A DNA stretch of 64,000 bases from Neopestalotiopsis rosae (GCA_023078685.1 JALGAS010000007.1:2046001-2110000); one strand, 5' to 3'; positions 1-11,553 are shown, counted from the stretch's first letter. Numbers and translations: made by a program. Notes: generated by a model not told the origin, from the sequence alone.

Positions 1-1142
1 GAACGACTCCACTGAAGCACTCTACAGACCTGGAATACGAGTGCATCATATCAACAGTCCCGACTTTTCGATAAACGTTTCAGCCCGCATCGAACGGTCG
101 AGCAAGCGTGTTTCCCTATCTAGGTAAAATCCGTACCCTGGGTTCCCGGTAGTTTCGTCCCAGCCATGCACGAGCGACTGAGTGGGTGCACCGGACCCCG
201 AGATCACCTAAAAATAGGCCCCGGGTATGTTGCGGGTTGTGTGGGGGCGGGGACCCCTACAGATTGCTGATTCCTGCTAGATGCTAGTCACCGCCCAAAA
301 GACACTGTAGTCCAAAGGGCTCTGTATTCATGGCCGATTGATCTCCCAAAATTTGGAAAACTTAAAGTCACTATGAGACGATTGAATCCACCAAATGGGA
401 ACTGTATAAGATAGTTCTCAATTTTTTCGACGCGTGTGTGAGATTCGACCCGTAGCAGATTCGTAGCTGTCGGCGTTCGTCGAGGATTGATGGATTGATA
501 CTGAGCCATGTCTATGAATTTTCACGATGCGTAAAATTCATGGGTGTGTTTGATCGATAGGTCATACATTAAGGAAGTGATAGATATCTCCACATATCAA
601 GACTTTTTGGTGAGCTAAAGGCCTGGTTTTCATCGGCCTCTTCTTCCTTTGTAACTAGCTGGCTTTGTGACTCGAGTTGTTGTCTGAGCTTAGTATCTCA
701 TCTGTATCCAAATTCCAAGAAACTACATATCATTGGAAACTGCTTCTGCTTTATATGCTTTGTCAATGTCATTTTCCCTGTCCAATTGAAACACCCTGTT
801 CCAACGATCATGATCGTCATCGCGCAGCCAATTTTGGCCCGGGTTTTACGGAGCCCAAATGTTTATACTGTTAAAGTAAATATAAGGCGTAACACAAGTG
901 TAGCACAACATCGGAAAGCATGGATTTAGACCTTTCCCGGGTGCCTTTGCCCGAGATCTTCGAATCACAATGATTTATGCTCTATTCCCGGTTATACCTA
1001 TAAGTCATCCCTGGCACCGCGTAGAGGACCTCATTAGTGCATGCATCCGGAGCCCTCTTCTCTCCCATCTTCGAGCCAGTCTCAATCATTAATTCTTTCG
1101 ATCTTCTACTTCAAGTCCAACTATCAAAACACTATCAGAAAC
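1..1142. other. Left-edge intergenic region and promoter of the ligase gene
   Basis: No gene can be supported here: the only open frames are short and have no recognisable protein. The stretch is upstream of the adenylate-forming enzyme that starts at 1143. It contains several CCCGGG-type boxes, at 219-226, 837-844 and 935-942, and TTCCCGGT at 143-150 and 985-992. A weak TATA-like stretch lies near 990-1005. Any cluster backbone gene would have to lie to the left of this stretch. Confidence 0.6.
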
Positions 1143-3129
1143 ATGGCTGTCGGAATACCTGAGACGAGCAAACCAGCGGACATTGATGGTGGTCCCTTGG
1201 CCAACCCGAGCCAATCCGTGTATGCGCACATCGAGCGTGGCCTACTCAAGAATCCCCACAAGCCCGCGGTGATTTGCATGCATCAACAAATGAATGACTT
1301 GGAATACTGGCTTGATTTTGGAAACAACTCGAATCCTGAAGAAAATGACAATGCCGCTCATTCCAGTTGCCTCACCCTCACTTATGCTCAACTCCACCGA
1401 GGAGCGCTCCGTCTTGTTGCGGGACTGTTGGCCAGCGGTGTCCGCCCGCGGGGGACAGTTCTTTGCATGATGGAGAACAGCGGCGAATTTGCGATATTAG
1501 TCTGGGCATGTAATATCTTGCGATTGACGCTGGCGCCGCTTGACCTCGACATTTTGAAGAGGGCGAACGCTGCGACTGAGCTTCGGTCGTATCTTCAAAG
1601 CCTGACGCCAGAGGTGGTGATTGTTCCAGATGTTCGTGGTGCCCAAATCATCGAATCAGCTGTGGCCGACCAGCACAAGCCCCTGCCGCCTTTCCTCCGG
1701 CTCACTGCAACTGGCTGTACGACGGTCAGTTCTTCGTCTTTAAGCCCAGTATGGAGGTCTCTTCGGGACGTTGTCGAAATGGCCGAATCATGGCACGGGG
1801 CAGGATCTTTGAGTGAAGAGGGTCTTCTCCAGGAGGCACGTCTAGATGATCCGGAGCGCATACACTCGATTTATTTCACGTCGGGCACATCGGCTGGGCG
1901 TGGCAAAGGGTGTCCGGTGAGCGTAGGCGCTACGACTCATATTCTTGAGTCGCAACGCTGGCTCATCACGCCGGAGAATTGTGCAAGCGTACTGCAGCAG
2001 GCGCACAATGCGCGATCGTAAGTTTCCAAAATTCATTTGTTCCTTCGGCATATCTTTCTTGATAAGACAAATAACACAACAATACCCTCTTCTAGAATCG
2101 CTCTCCGTCATACTCTGCAAACATGGCGAGTCGGTGGCGCAATTGTCATGCCCACCGGCCCCAGCTTCGCCATTCAACACACCATCGACGCCATTGCCCA
2201 CCACCGCGTTAGCTTTATTGTGCTGTCGCCCGCCATGGTGCACGCGCTGGCTCGCGCCCTACCGGCCCTCGAGCAACGGCAGCCGGGGGTCCAAGACTCG
2301 GTGCGGGCCATCCAGGTCGGCGGCGACTCGGTCACGCGCGAGGTCCTGCAGCAGTGCGCGGCGCTTTTCCCGCGCGCCAACGTCTTCATCAACCACGGCA
2401 TGAGCGAGGGCGGCGGATTCTTTGACTGGCCCTTTTTCGGACGCTCCGCCCGCGAGATTTCCTGTTTTGGTGGCGCCATTTGCCCTGTTGGCACCGTCGC
2501 TCGGGGCGCACGCGTCCGGATCTGGGACGCGCGGAGCGGAAAGACGGCGGCACGGTCGCAACCTGGAGAGCTGCACGTCTCCTGTCCCAGTCTGATCCGT
2601 GGCTACGTTGACGGCGTGAGCGCGGCTTCTTTCTACACTGACGACAGCGGTGTCAGGTGGATGTCAATTGGTGATGTGGGCTTGATGGATGATAACGGCC
2701 TCGTATACATTCTCGGTCGTAACGATGATGCTATAAACTCTTCTACAGGTGCCATGATCATGCCGGCTCTAATTGAGAGCTGCATCGAAAACTATACAAA
2801 CACGCAGGTAAGATACAATGCTCGAGTCGCGTCATTGAATTATCGCCGTCTGCACCAGACTTACACAGTCTCTGAACCAGGTTTCGGTTGTTGCCATTCC
2901 CAGCGCCAAGCAGGGTTATCGGCCGTTTGCGGTTGTTAGTGATCTGAACGGAGGATTGTGCGACCAGATCAACACTGAGGTCAAGTGGGTTCTTGGCGAG
3001 GAATATGCTCTTGACGGCGTTGCAACCCTGAAGCAGCTTGGGCTAGATGCATTCCCCGTCAATGCTACTCACAAGGTCGTGAAATTTGAGGTTCAGAAAG
3101 CGGTGATGGATTTCCTCGGACTGAACTGA
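1143..3129 (+). CDS. Adenylate-forming acyl-CoA ligase-like enzyme (ANL superfamily)
   Basis: Predicted to activate a carboxylic acid as an acyl-adenylate and pass it to CoA or a carrier. Exons are 1143-2017, 2096-2807 and 2881-3129, with introns of 78 and 73 bp, giving 611 aa. The ATG at 1143 is preferred over an upstream in-frame start at 1041. ANL core motifs are visible: phosphate-binding loop FTSGTSAGRGKG near residues 245-256, A5-like NHGMSEGG near 391, GDVG with its conserved Asp near 485, GRNDD near 499, and a C-terminal Lys near 594 in THKVVK that fits the catalytic A10 lysine. No condensation, carrier or reductase domain follows, so this is a stand-alone ligase and not an NRPS module. 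The P-loop departs from the usual TSGTTGxPKG. It is convergent with the P450 gene. The substrate cannot be read from sequence. Confidence 0.82.
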
Positions 3130-3706
3130 TGGTCAGAAAAGAATGGTAACGGTGCTTGATGCTACGGTGTGGGGGCGAGCGACACGAGTCAACAGTTCAT
3201 CGTTTTGACATGCAATTTTTTCTTCTTTCAACGATGGCTACCCAGGTGTGGAGTCGACGCCGAGTCCAACACTGACTGCTTGACCTCTATGTCTGCTTAT
3301 AGACAGTTTTCTTATGAGCTGAGGTGTACACAGCTGTGATATTGTGTATAATAGCTCAGCACCAATTCCAATCATCGGATGTCACAGTCGATAATATTTG
3401 TTAGTGGAGAGCGCTTTATAAATCGGTGAACTGATTACTCAAAGCGAAAAGCTTCTTCTAGAAATTATGCATTATTTCAGTACACATCAATCTTCCACTG
3501 CATTCGGCGAGTCATGAGCATTGAATGTGATTGTGAGTGAACCCAGCGAATGAATTCACTTGCCTTTCATGGCATAGTAGACGCTACTAATATAGGCGAT
3601 GCGCAAAATCCAATCTACTCTATGACACCATTATGTGCTCTATCTTTCTATAACCGCCTCATCTTTCTGTCTCATGTCGATAATTGATTATACCGTTGAC
3701 CACAGC
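3130..3706. other. Convergent intergenic region
   Basis: This is the 3' flank shared by the ligase gene (+) and the P450 gene (-). I see no additional gene, RNA or repeat in it. Confidence 0.6.
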
Positions 3707-5412
3707 CTATGCAAAGCTGTGGATCTTCTTCTCCTTGAACAAGAGTGCAGTGGTCGTGGATGGAAAGATGGTGTGGTGTCCGTCCTCATTCGGTGGTCGG
3801 CTTGTGAGCCCTTCGGGGTACTTGAAGTCGTAGCGGTACACGAGATTCATAATGATAATCTTGATGGCGTCGACTGCAAGGAACCGGCCGGGACATGCGT
3901 GATTGCCGTTTCCAAAGGGCATCATGTCGTCGGTGATGGACGTTGCCTGCGACCGGGCCAGGTCTCCGGCTTCGCGCATGCGCAGGAATCGGTGCGGGTC
4001 AAACTCGGTGGCGTCGGGGCCCCAAAGGTCTGGGTCAACGCCAATCAGCTCGCTGGCAAAAGCAACGTCAGTTCCGGCGGAGACGTGGAGGCCGTCTTTG
4101 AAAGTGTAATCTTGAGCAGCAAGACGGTGCATGGATACTGTGCCAGAGGTCAGTGATCCGGGTCTTAGCCCATTGCTTGGTCGAAAAGTAAATATGCTTA
4201 CGTTGGTTAATAGGCTTGATCCTTTGGCTTTCCTTGATGAAGCTGTCGAATATGACAAGCTTTCCTAGGGCCTGGCGGGTCACTTTCTCGCCGCACTCTT
4301 CGCGAACACGCGCCATTTCTGCCTTGATCTCCTTGAGAGATTCGGGGCGATCCATCAAATCAAAAATGATCATTAGAGTCGTCGAAGCGGTACCAAGGAC
4401 AGAGGCAAGACTGAGCATGATCATTTCTCGGGCAATAAGCTCGGCAGAGGGCGTGACGCCTTTAGCTCCATACTCGTCCACAAACCACATAATGGCATCG
4501 GCGTGCAAGTCCATACCCTTTCCGGTCCTCTTCTCAGTGCGTGCAGCAGCGATGGCAATTCGCTCGTCCAAGAGGGGTTTGATGAGCTTGGCGAGACGCG
4601 ACTTGAGTCGGTAGATTTCCTTGACGTCGTCGCTCAGGTACTTGGCCATCCAGTACGTCGACTTTCGATACTCCTTGCGTAGAGTAAAGAGTCCCTTGAC
4701 CATGATGGGAACAAATGACTCCATTTCCTTCATCCACTCGTCGCTCTGGCTTAAGTCTGGGCCAACCATGACGTGGGAGATCATGCGCGTCCAGACTCTG
4801 AGGATCAACTGCATGCCGACGGCCGGAGTCCACTCCGTACACTGGGGCATGAACTCGGCATAAGCTGCAGCGCACTTGATGTGGAGCTCTGGAATAAGCT
4901 GGTTGACGGCTCGAGCGATCGCCACCTTGACTACCTTGATCACCTCGTCGCTTAGCAAGAAACCTCCAATCTTGTCAAGGCCACCACGCTGGTCAAGAGC
5001 CTTCTGGAGACTTAGCTTGTCTTTGTGCGCTGTCTTGACCTCGTCCAAGTAGTGCATTGGGAGAAGTAGCAGGGGCAGGTCCGAGTTTGCGGCATTGTAC
5101 ATGGAGAAAGGTTTGCCCTTTTTGGAGTACTAAAACACGATCATGAGCATTTGTCACTGATGCAGGTTAAGACCATAGTATTGAGCAACAGGTACTCACT
5201 CGGTTGTAACCAATCGACAGCACTCCTCGCGTATCGCGAAAGTATCTCTGATACGAGTCGTCGCCATCTTCGAACCTGACGAAGGGAATGTCCTTTGGCA
5301 GCTGTGGCTTCCTTCGTGTGAGTCTTATCACGGTCAGTGCCAATGCACACGCACCAACCACGGCAAGGAACAAAGTGGCGCGAGGTGCCTCGAGAAACAT
5401 GGAGGTATCCAT
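3707..5412 (-). CDS. Cytochrome P450 monooxygenase
   Basis: Haem-thiolate monooxygenase, predicted ER-anchored, probably a tailoring oxidase of the cluster. Exons on the minus strand are 5412-5200, 5129-4202 and 4137-3707 (introns 70 and 64 bp), giving 523 aa. The chosen ATG at 5412 places a hydrophobic anchor (TLFLAVVGACALALTVI) at the N-terminus; an in-frame ATG at 5445 would add 11 residues. The I-helix region reads LGTASTT, the K-helix ExxR motif is ESQR (exon 2 end), and the haem-binding loop is FGNGNHACPGR, with the ligand Cys near residue 462. The second splice restores a normal sequence after the ExxR motif (INQ-LSMHR). Length and motifs are complete, so I expect an active enzyme. The loop resembles fungal microsomal P450s of terpenoid and polyketide clusters, but I do not assign a CYP family. 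Confidence 0.9.
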
Positions 5413-6126
5413 CGAAGCTGTGTGACCCCAAAGTCGGGGGCTCACCAGGGCGATTGATGCGGCAGGATGAATCTAGAGACTGCGATCAGCGAATGCACGC
5501 CAGGGGATGAATCCACAAGAATCCATTGAGTGCTACGGAGGAACACCTTACAGGTTGGCAAGATTTCCAGAATACTGCAAACAGTTTGTTGGTGGCGTTG
5601 TGATTTCAAGAAGGAACCGAAATCATATCATTAAATCCTCGTCACTTTGGTAAGTATTTTGCAAACACTCATTTAAATAGAAGATACACAAATACACATA
5701 ACAGCCAAAGTGCTGACTGCAGGGATTCTACCCAATCGCCATTACCCGAAGTTGTCTTAGTCGACCGGGACCCGAATGAATCCACACAATATAGTGCCCG
5801 GGTAAGCCAGGGGTCCACTAAGCTTTGCCAAATTCGTGCAGGTATACAGATCTGGGATTCCCGAGTCGCCGGTAGTCCATAGCGGCAAACCCGGCTCTGA
5901 TAGTTGGAAGGAATATACACTGAAAATCTAGCACCACATGCTACAGAGACGTTGGTCCTCAAATAGGGACGATCGCACCAGATTTCATATATAAAACTTC
6001 CCACGATACATCATCTAATCTCGTTTGCATCACCGTCGTCTACTACTCAGCGTTCACGGTTTCTCTTGCTTTAAGCTATCCTTCGACACACCTTTTGCGC
6101 CACCTTTTCATCTCACCCAAAGCATC
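5413..6126. promoter_or_regulatory. Divergent promoter of the P450 and reductase genes
   Basis: A 714-bp intergenic region separates the start codons of two divergent tailoring genes, so they may be co-regulated. On the plus side there is a TATA box (TATATAAAA) at 5988-5996, about 130 bp before the reductase ATG. Candidate regulator half-sites are ACCGGGACCCG at 5764-5774 and GCCCGGGT at 5796-5803. No open reading frame here looks real. Confidence 0.55.
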
Positions 6127-7122
6127 ATGTCTACTCCTTATATCCCTGGCCGTCTTGATGGCAAAGTCGCCCTTGTCACCGGTAGCGGCCGTGGTATCGG
6201 CGCAGCCGTAGCCACTGAGCTGGGCCGCTGCGGCGCCAAGGTCGTGGTAAACTATGCCAACTCGCGCGAGTCGGCCGAAAAGGTTGTCGCCGAGATCAAG
6301 AGCTTCGGCACCGACGCCGTGGCCTTCAAGGCCGACGTCCGGGATGTCTCACAGACCGTCAAGCTGATGGACGATGCCGTTGCCCACTTTGGTGGTCTTG
6401 ACATTGTCTATAGCAACTCTGGTGTTGTGAGCTTTGGACACATTAGCGAGGTGACTGAGGTACGACTTCAATCCTGCCCGACGCATCCAGATGGCCCCTT
6501 CTGAGTGGTACTGATTTAATTCATACTGACTTTTTTGTACAGGAGGAATTTGACCGTGTCTTTAGCCTCAACACTCGTGGACAATTTTTCGTCGCCCGCG
6601 AGGCGTACAAGCACCTCAACGAGGGTGGACGCATCAGTACGTAGCCTCGTCTCCATCAACTTGCACTTAGCTGATACTAATCTCAATGTCTCCAGTCCTC
6701 ACTTCATCCAACACTGCCAAAGACTTTAGCGTCCCGAAGCACTCGCTGTACTCGGGATCCAAGGGCGCTATTGACTCGTTTGTCCGCGTCTTTGCCAAGG
6801 ACTGCGGCGCCAAGAAGATCACTGTGAATGCTGTCGCTCCCGGTGGCACCGTCACCGACATGTTCCACGACGTCTCGCAGCACTACATTCCCAACGGCGA
6901 GAAGTACACTAGCGAGCAGAGACAGCAGGTACGTCAAAATAAGAAGAACAATATCACGTCAATGGTTCACTAACTCCTATACGATAGATGGCTGCTCATG
7001 CCTCGCCCTTGACGCGCAATGGTTACCCAGTTGATATCGCCCGTGTCGCCTGCTTCCTTGCTAGCAAGGAGGGCGAGTGGATCAACGGAAAGATCCTCAC
7101 CCTGGATGGTGGTGCCGCTTAG
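6127..7122 (+). CDS. Tetrahydroxynaphthalene-reductase-like short-chain dehydrogenase/reductase
   Basis: NAD(P)H-dependent ketoreductase of the classical SDR family. The closest resemblance is to fungal 1,3,6,8-tetrahydroxynaphthalene and versicolorin reductases, which reduce hydroxyaromatic or quinone polyketides. Exons are 6127-6459, 6543-6636, 6696-6928 and 6988-7122, giving 264 aa, the normal family length. The cofactor loop TGSGRGIG lies at residues 18-25. The catalytic set is Ser147, Tyr161 and Lys165 (YSGSK), and PGGTVTDMF follows as in the THN reductase group. It is divergent from the P450, with a TATA box at about -130. No melanin PKS or scytalone dehydratase is nearby, so the substrate is more likely another aromatic intermediate of this cluster. 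A melanin role cannot be excluded. Confidence 0.92.
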
Positions 7123-7912
7123 TTTTGTGTGCGATAGATAATGAGATGATAAGCTCCCAGTGGCGCAGGTGTATGCATAGATTTGGAAAATTAATAGAAG
7201 TATATGTCACTCTACCGCGACCATTCAATTAATAGAGCAAGAGCACTACTTTGATCACAAGCTCAAGCAGACTAGTGAATAGTTGGGAGGTCTGACCCTT
7301 GTTGGAAATTCCCGACCGTGTTTGGGGGCCAAGACGAGGCTGTAGGTGATAGAACATGAAATTTTTCGGCCATCACTCCCATTCTGGGATAGTGAAAGCC
7401 GAGCTGGCACACTATGGTATTGGTGTGCACCAGAGCTGAAATACGTCTTGGTGAGATATAAATGGATACGGTATTTCTGCAGGCAAGTCAATCCTAGATT
7501 ACGAACCCTGGTCAGCATGATTGGGATTGGCCCAAGGAGTAATTCGTCATGTTTCCATGTAATACGCAAGTCTAACTGTGTCTATCACCATAAGACGCAG
7601 GGGATTGGTGGCCACGGCATGCTACCTGTCGATATGGTGTGGCAGCCAAGTTCGCATTTGTTATTTTGATGATTCAGCTTCGAGAATGGTGGCCATTCCA
7701 GATTTCACGGCTGGGTAACTTTCGATAAATAGTCTGCCATGGCGATTGCTTTTTTTTCAGCCCCATTTGGTTGGAGCTCTTGCAGTAAGTGTATGTGTAT
7801 ATATATTTGAACTTTTTGCCAGCAACAGGCTTTGTGTCGCCTACTTGTGCCACAAAGACGTTGCAACTGCACTTCCGTTTTGATTTGACATTGTCAATTC
7901 TCGTTCGGCAAT
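7123..7912. other. Intergenic region
   Basis: Spacer between the reductase and the membrane-protein gene. I see no gene. It contains short T-runs near 7750 and a TATATAT stretch at about 7798-7806 that could serve the downstream gene. Confidence 0.5.
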
Positions 7913-10492
7913 ATGGGGAAGAAGTCAACATATAGTACGGTGTCGGTGTCATCCATCGAATATGGAACCGATTGCTCTGAAACTCCTCTACAGGGAGCAA
8001 TGGATATTGGCCAGCAGTTCACTCCGTCTGTATACGACTCCCCAGAAATTGGAGGGTCATCGTCATCCTTTCTTTACGAATCCAAGCACATACCAGCAGA
8101 TGAAGACATCACGATGGTGTATACAATCCCGATCTCTGGTATGAGAGATGAAATGCAGGAACCACCGGGCTACGAAGGAGCCGCAATGCTGTCTCAGCAC
8201 GGCACTGAACTTCAGTATCCGCCATCAAAAACATCCTATCACCCCGAAGGTTCAAAGACAGCTTTGACACGATCGTTTAACCTCTGGAAGAATCTCAGGA
8301 ACAATTTGGTTCACCTACTTGCGTTGGACACCACCATTCCTGTGCTCTGGCTAAACTTCAGCAATAAATATTGGGCGGACGAGACTAATTGGCGAAAAAA
8401 ATGGTTCTTGTTCAATATGAACCAGCAAGACTCCTTCAACGCCCTCCAGTTTGCTGCCAAATTACACGAGATATTCGTTGCTGCATCTGTTTCGGCCATG
8501 ATAATGCACATTGTTCGCCGAAAGCTTGTTGGCAGAAGCGGACTTCCCTTTGGTCTCGTCGTTGGTGCGTACCAGATCGGATCCGCCGAGTACTTCAAAA
8601 GCAAGAGTTTTGTTATACCATTCTTCAAGAGCATATTCCGGAGTCAATGGAATGTAGTGTTCGTTGCATTGATCGTCGGAATATCTATTGTTTACGTCAA
8701 CATGATTGGCCCTGCCTCCGCAGCTTTGCTCATACCTGCGCTCGACTGGTACCCAGTCAAAGACCCTTTCAACGGCCTGCCACTGACGACATACTTCATG
8801 CCGTCGAATTCGAACATAATCACAGACCATGAACTATATCCACGGTCGTTCAAGATTTCTGACAAACCATGGTTGGAATGCACCAATGCATCGGCTGAAA
8901 ATCATCAGCTCTGCCCAGGAGGCGGTTTTGATCAGATATATACATGGTTTTCCAGCTGGGCTCTGTCGGGAATGCAGTATGATCCGCTGATTGATGTTTT
9001 TCTTGGGAAGATGAAGCGTCCGGTGGTGTCTCGCATTGCAGGGGATAGCGAAAAGGAGCCGGGAATTGCCGTTGCTTCCACAATTCACACTCAAATCGCC
9101 CGGGCGCTTGATCTCTTCTCACAGTATGTCGACTTGAACTCTGTCGGCAACATCAACAACGTTCAGCGTCCCAGGTATACTATTTCTCATGAAACACCTA
9201 TATATTCCCCCCTGGTTCAGGTTCAGTGCAGCGGAGTAGATCAAAGGAGTGCACTCAAAAGCCTCCATATTGGATCTAATCTGTCTTTTGCCACGAACCT
9301 AATGCAGAACTTCTCGAAGGAGCAAAATTTCTATAAATCAGGGACGTGGCAAGTACCGACGAGCCTGTGGAGTGAAGTAGATGCGTCAACGGATATAGTC
9401 AATTTCACTTGGATTCCTGCGTCTGTAATCCAAGGCATGGACGGCACCCTGGGAGCGCTTGATGCAAGTATCGCTGCTCTGGCAAGAGTTCCCGTCGCTA
9501 TGGAGTGGGAAGAAAATGGCACCAATATCACGGAACAGGATAGTCTTGTCGTCAGCTGTATATTGGATGCCAGGTGGGCTAGAACAGCTGTATCATACGA
9601 CCCTAAGCAGGACAGTACGGCCCACTTCAACCTGACCGATCCTACCAAGCTGCTGGATGAGACTCTCGGATCTTTTGCCAGCGACTTTGGCGTCAGTGAC
9701 ACAATTATTCTCGACACAGATTGGGCCGACTTGTTGAATTTGCCTCAAGTGATTCCCGATGATACGTCCAATACGACAGTGCCTTCAATAGAACTGCTAC
9801 TGTCGCGGTTCGTTGATGACCTTATAGACGAGCACAATGATACTTTCAGGACCTTTTATGCTATTCGACCGAACTATACTCAAGACCCATTCTACGCCAA
9901 CGTCACTAATACCATCGAGATTCTGCTAAGTACACTTGTGGTAGACGGCATATCCAGAGCCAACGACATTGGTTTCTATTTCCCCATTGAGCTTTCCAAA
10001 GAATCGGACAATGGTACCGTGACAATAGATGATATACTCAGACAAGCTGGAAGCTGGGATATCTCGCCTATTACCAATTATTCCGTGTCGGATCTCGAGC
10101 ATCTGGATCACATCGACTTCACAGTTGAAAGATACGGATGGGGATATGGACTGAATCCACCGACAGCCAAGTTCGCCGTCTCCATCTTATTGGCTTACGT
10201 GGCAGGGCTCATTTTGTTCCTCATAACATGTTCCATTTTTCGATGCCGTCGAAGAGGCTGGATGAGCGAGGCTTGGGGAGACGTTGGAGAACTGGTTGCC
10301 CTCGCTGCTATGTCTCGAGAGTCGGAAGCATTACAGAACACGGGTGCTGGCATTGATAAGGGGGCAACGTGGATGATCCCAGTTCGAATTCGAGAGCGAG
10401 AGAGCAGTCGCGTGGAAATCGTTTTTGGGGATGCCGAGGGGGGTTCAGTGGAGGCACAGAGACTACTGAAGGTTGGGAAGAAGTATCGTTGA
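7913..10492 (+). CDS. Large fungal integral membrane glycoprotein of unknown function
   Basis: Intronless frame of 859 aa with a clear ATG. I do not recognise the family. The first ~120 residues are polar and probably cytosolic. Hydrophobic segments lie near residues 183-202 (FVAASVSAMIMHIV), 245-272 (VVFVALIVGISIVYV and following) and 755-780 (ILLAYVAGLILFLITCSI). Between about 280 and 750 is a long soluble stretch with roughly thirteen N-glycosylation sequons (for example NFT, NIT, NLT, NTT, NYT, NVT), which suggests an extracellular or lumenal domain. A short cytosolic tail carries Arg-rich and acidic stretches. This layout is common among uncharacterised surface proteins of filamentous ascomycetes. 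It sits between cluster genes, but no biosynthetic role is evident. It could be a bystander. Confidence 0.85.
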   Translation: MGKKSTYSTVSVSSIEYGTDCSETPLQGAMDIGQQFTPSVYDSPEIGGSSSSFLYESKHIPADEDITMVYTIPISGMRDEMQEPPGYEGAAMLSQHGTELQYPPSKTSYHPEGSKTALTRSFNLWKNLRNNLVHLLALDTTIPVLWLNFSNKYWADETNWRKKWFLFNMNQQDSFNALQFAAKLHEIFVAASVSAMIMHIVRRKLVGRSGLPFGLVVGAYQIGSAEYFKSKSFVIPFFKSIFRSQWNVVFVALIVGISIVYVNMIGPASAALLIPALDWYPVKDPFNGLPLTTYFMPSNSNIITDHELYPRSFKISDKPWLECTNASAENHQLCPGGGFDQIYTWFSSWALSGMQYDPLIDVFLGKMKRPVVSRIAGDSEKEPGIAVASTIHTQIARALDLFSQYVDLNSVGNINNVQRPRYTISHETPIYSPLVQVQCSGVDQRSALKSLHIGSNLSFATNLMQNFSKEQNFYKSGTWQVPTSLWSEVDASTDIVNFTWIPASVIQGMDGTLGALDASIAALARVPVAMEWEENGTNITEQDSLVVSCILDARWARTAVSYDPKQDSTAHFNLTDPTKLLDETLGSFASDFGVSDTIILDTDWADLLNLPQVIPDDTSNTTVPSIELLLSRFVDDLIDEHNDTFRTFYAIRPNYTQDPFYANVTNTIEILLSTLVVDGISRANDIGFYFPIELSKESDNGTVTIDDILRQAGSWDISPITNYSVSDLEHLDHIDFTVERYGWGYGLNPPTAKFAVSILLAYVAGLILFLITCSIFRCRRRGWMSEAWGDVGELVALAAMSRESEALQNTGAGIDKGATWMIPVRIRERESSRVEIVFGDAEGGSVEAQRLLKVGKKYR

Positions 10493-10782
10493 TTAATTGG
10501 TTATGCGACCGTACCATAGCACGAGAAATTCCATTTAATTTTGGAACCGTGTTTCCTAACATAGTGTCTACAAATCGTCGACGAAACATGAGGCAGCGAT
10601 GCGTCAGGCTTGAAGCATGCTAGAATTGGCCAGTCCAGCGAAGGTAGCACGGTGAGGGTGTTGTGTAAGCTTTTTCGTCTGGCTGGCTGTGGGCCTGTGG
10701 TGGCCTAGGCTCTCTCCGCTAAAGCCCCCGGAAGTCAAGGCGTTGGCGTTGAGGTCGCCTGTTCCTCTTCGCTGAGATAGCA

Positions 10783-10812
10783 TACCTACCTAACTACCTA
10801 TGTACCTACTCT
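10783..10812. repeat. Short imperfect (ACCT)n simple repeat
   Basis: Imperfect tetranucleotide ACCT/ACCTA units. Similar patches are visible near 22915-22940 and 36740-36760, so this looks like a dispersed simple repeat of the genome with no specific role. Confidence 0.6.
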
Positions 10813-11158
10813 CCACTGATATGGTCATCGGGATGAGTCGCTTTAGGCATTCTTCAAGTAAAGGAATCACCGCTGGCAATTTGACAAAACCACTGAAGGA
10901 ACAAATGGTCATATAAAAATTAATGGTCAATGATTTATTGATTTCAGCACTCTATGCGAATCTCGCCGCTTTTCGCAGCCGAACCTTTCCAGCTCCTTAA
11001 ACGCCAAGCAGTGTATCTGCTGTTGATCGCAACGTCTACAGATTCGTACGGTGGACAGGGGGGCCTATTGGACTCTCCACCCAAGAATCCCGCTTTCCTT
11101 CTCGTAGCAGCGTATACAAAGAAAGCAAGCGTCAAGGCAGGTATTTCTGTCGATTGCG

Positions 11159-11184
11159 CATGTTGTTGTTGTTTTTTTTTTTTT
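11159..11184. repeat. (TGT)n and poly-T tract
   Basis: A short TGT run continues into an uninterrupted run of 13 T residues in the DMATS upstream region. Such tracts can exclude nucleosomes, but no function is shown here. Confidence 0.7.
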
Positions 11185-11553
11185 CCATCCTATTTTAGTT
11201 GATCTAAGGGCATGTTGTTCAACCAGACCATGGTAATGCTAGCTCCGGGCATTGGCAGTGGGTCCAGAGGGCATCAGACGGGCACCGGTGATCCGGTATT
11301 ACAGGCGGGTTCCGGGTCTCATGGATGGCGGGTCTGTAAGGATTCGCGAAGCAGCAACTTGATGCACTGGGGCTTCCCATACATCAAAATATTTATAGTC
11401 GAGTGCTTCGATCGAGTGTCGACAATATGACATCCATTCCATTCTCCAATTCCAGTTCCAGTTCTCCAGTTCATATCTTTAGATCTCCGCCAACATCCCT
11501 ATTAGACTATCTATAAATCTCAAGTACAAAGTCACACACATTGATTCGTCATC

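Larger units (their letters stand above)
10493..11553. promoter_or_regulatory. Intergenic region with prenyltransferase promoter
   Basis: No gene is supported. A TATA-like box (TATTTATA) at 11390-11397 lies about 160 bp before the DMATS start codon. GGTTCCGGGT at 11308-11317 and an ACCGG/CCGG pair near 11284-11296 resemble boxes in the other cluster promoters. ACCT-type and T-run simple repeats occur at about 10785-10810 and 11160-11184. Confidence 0.5.
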
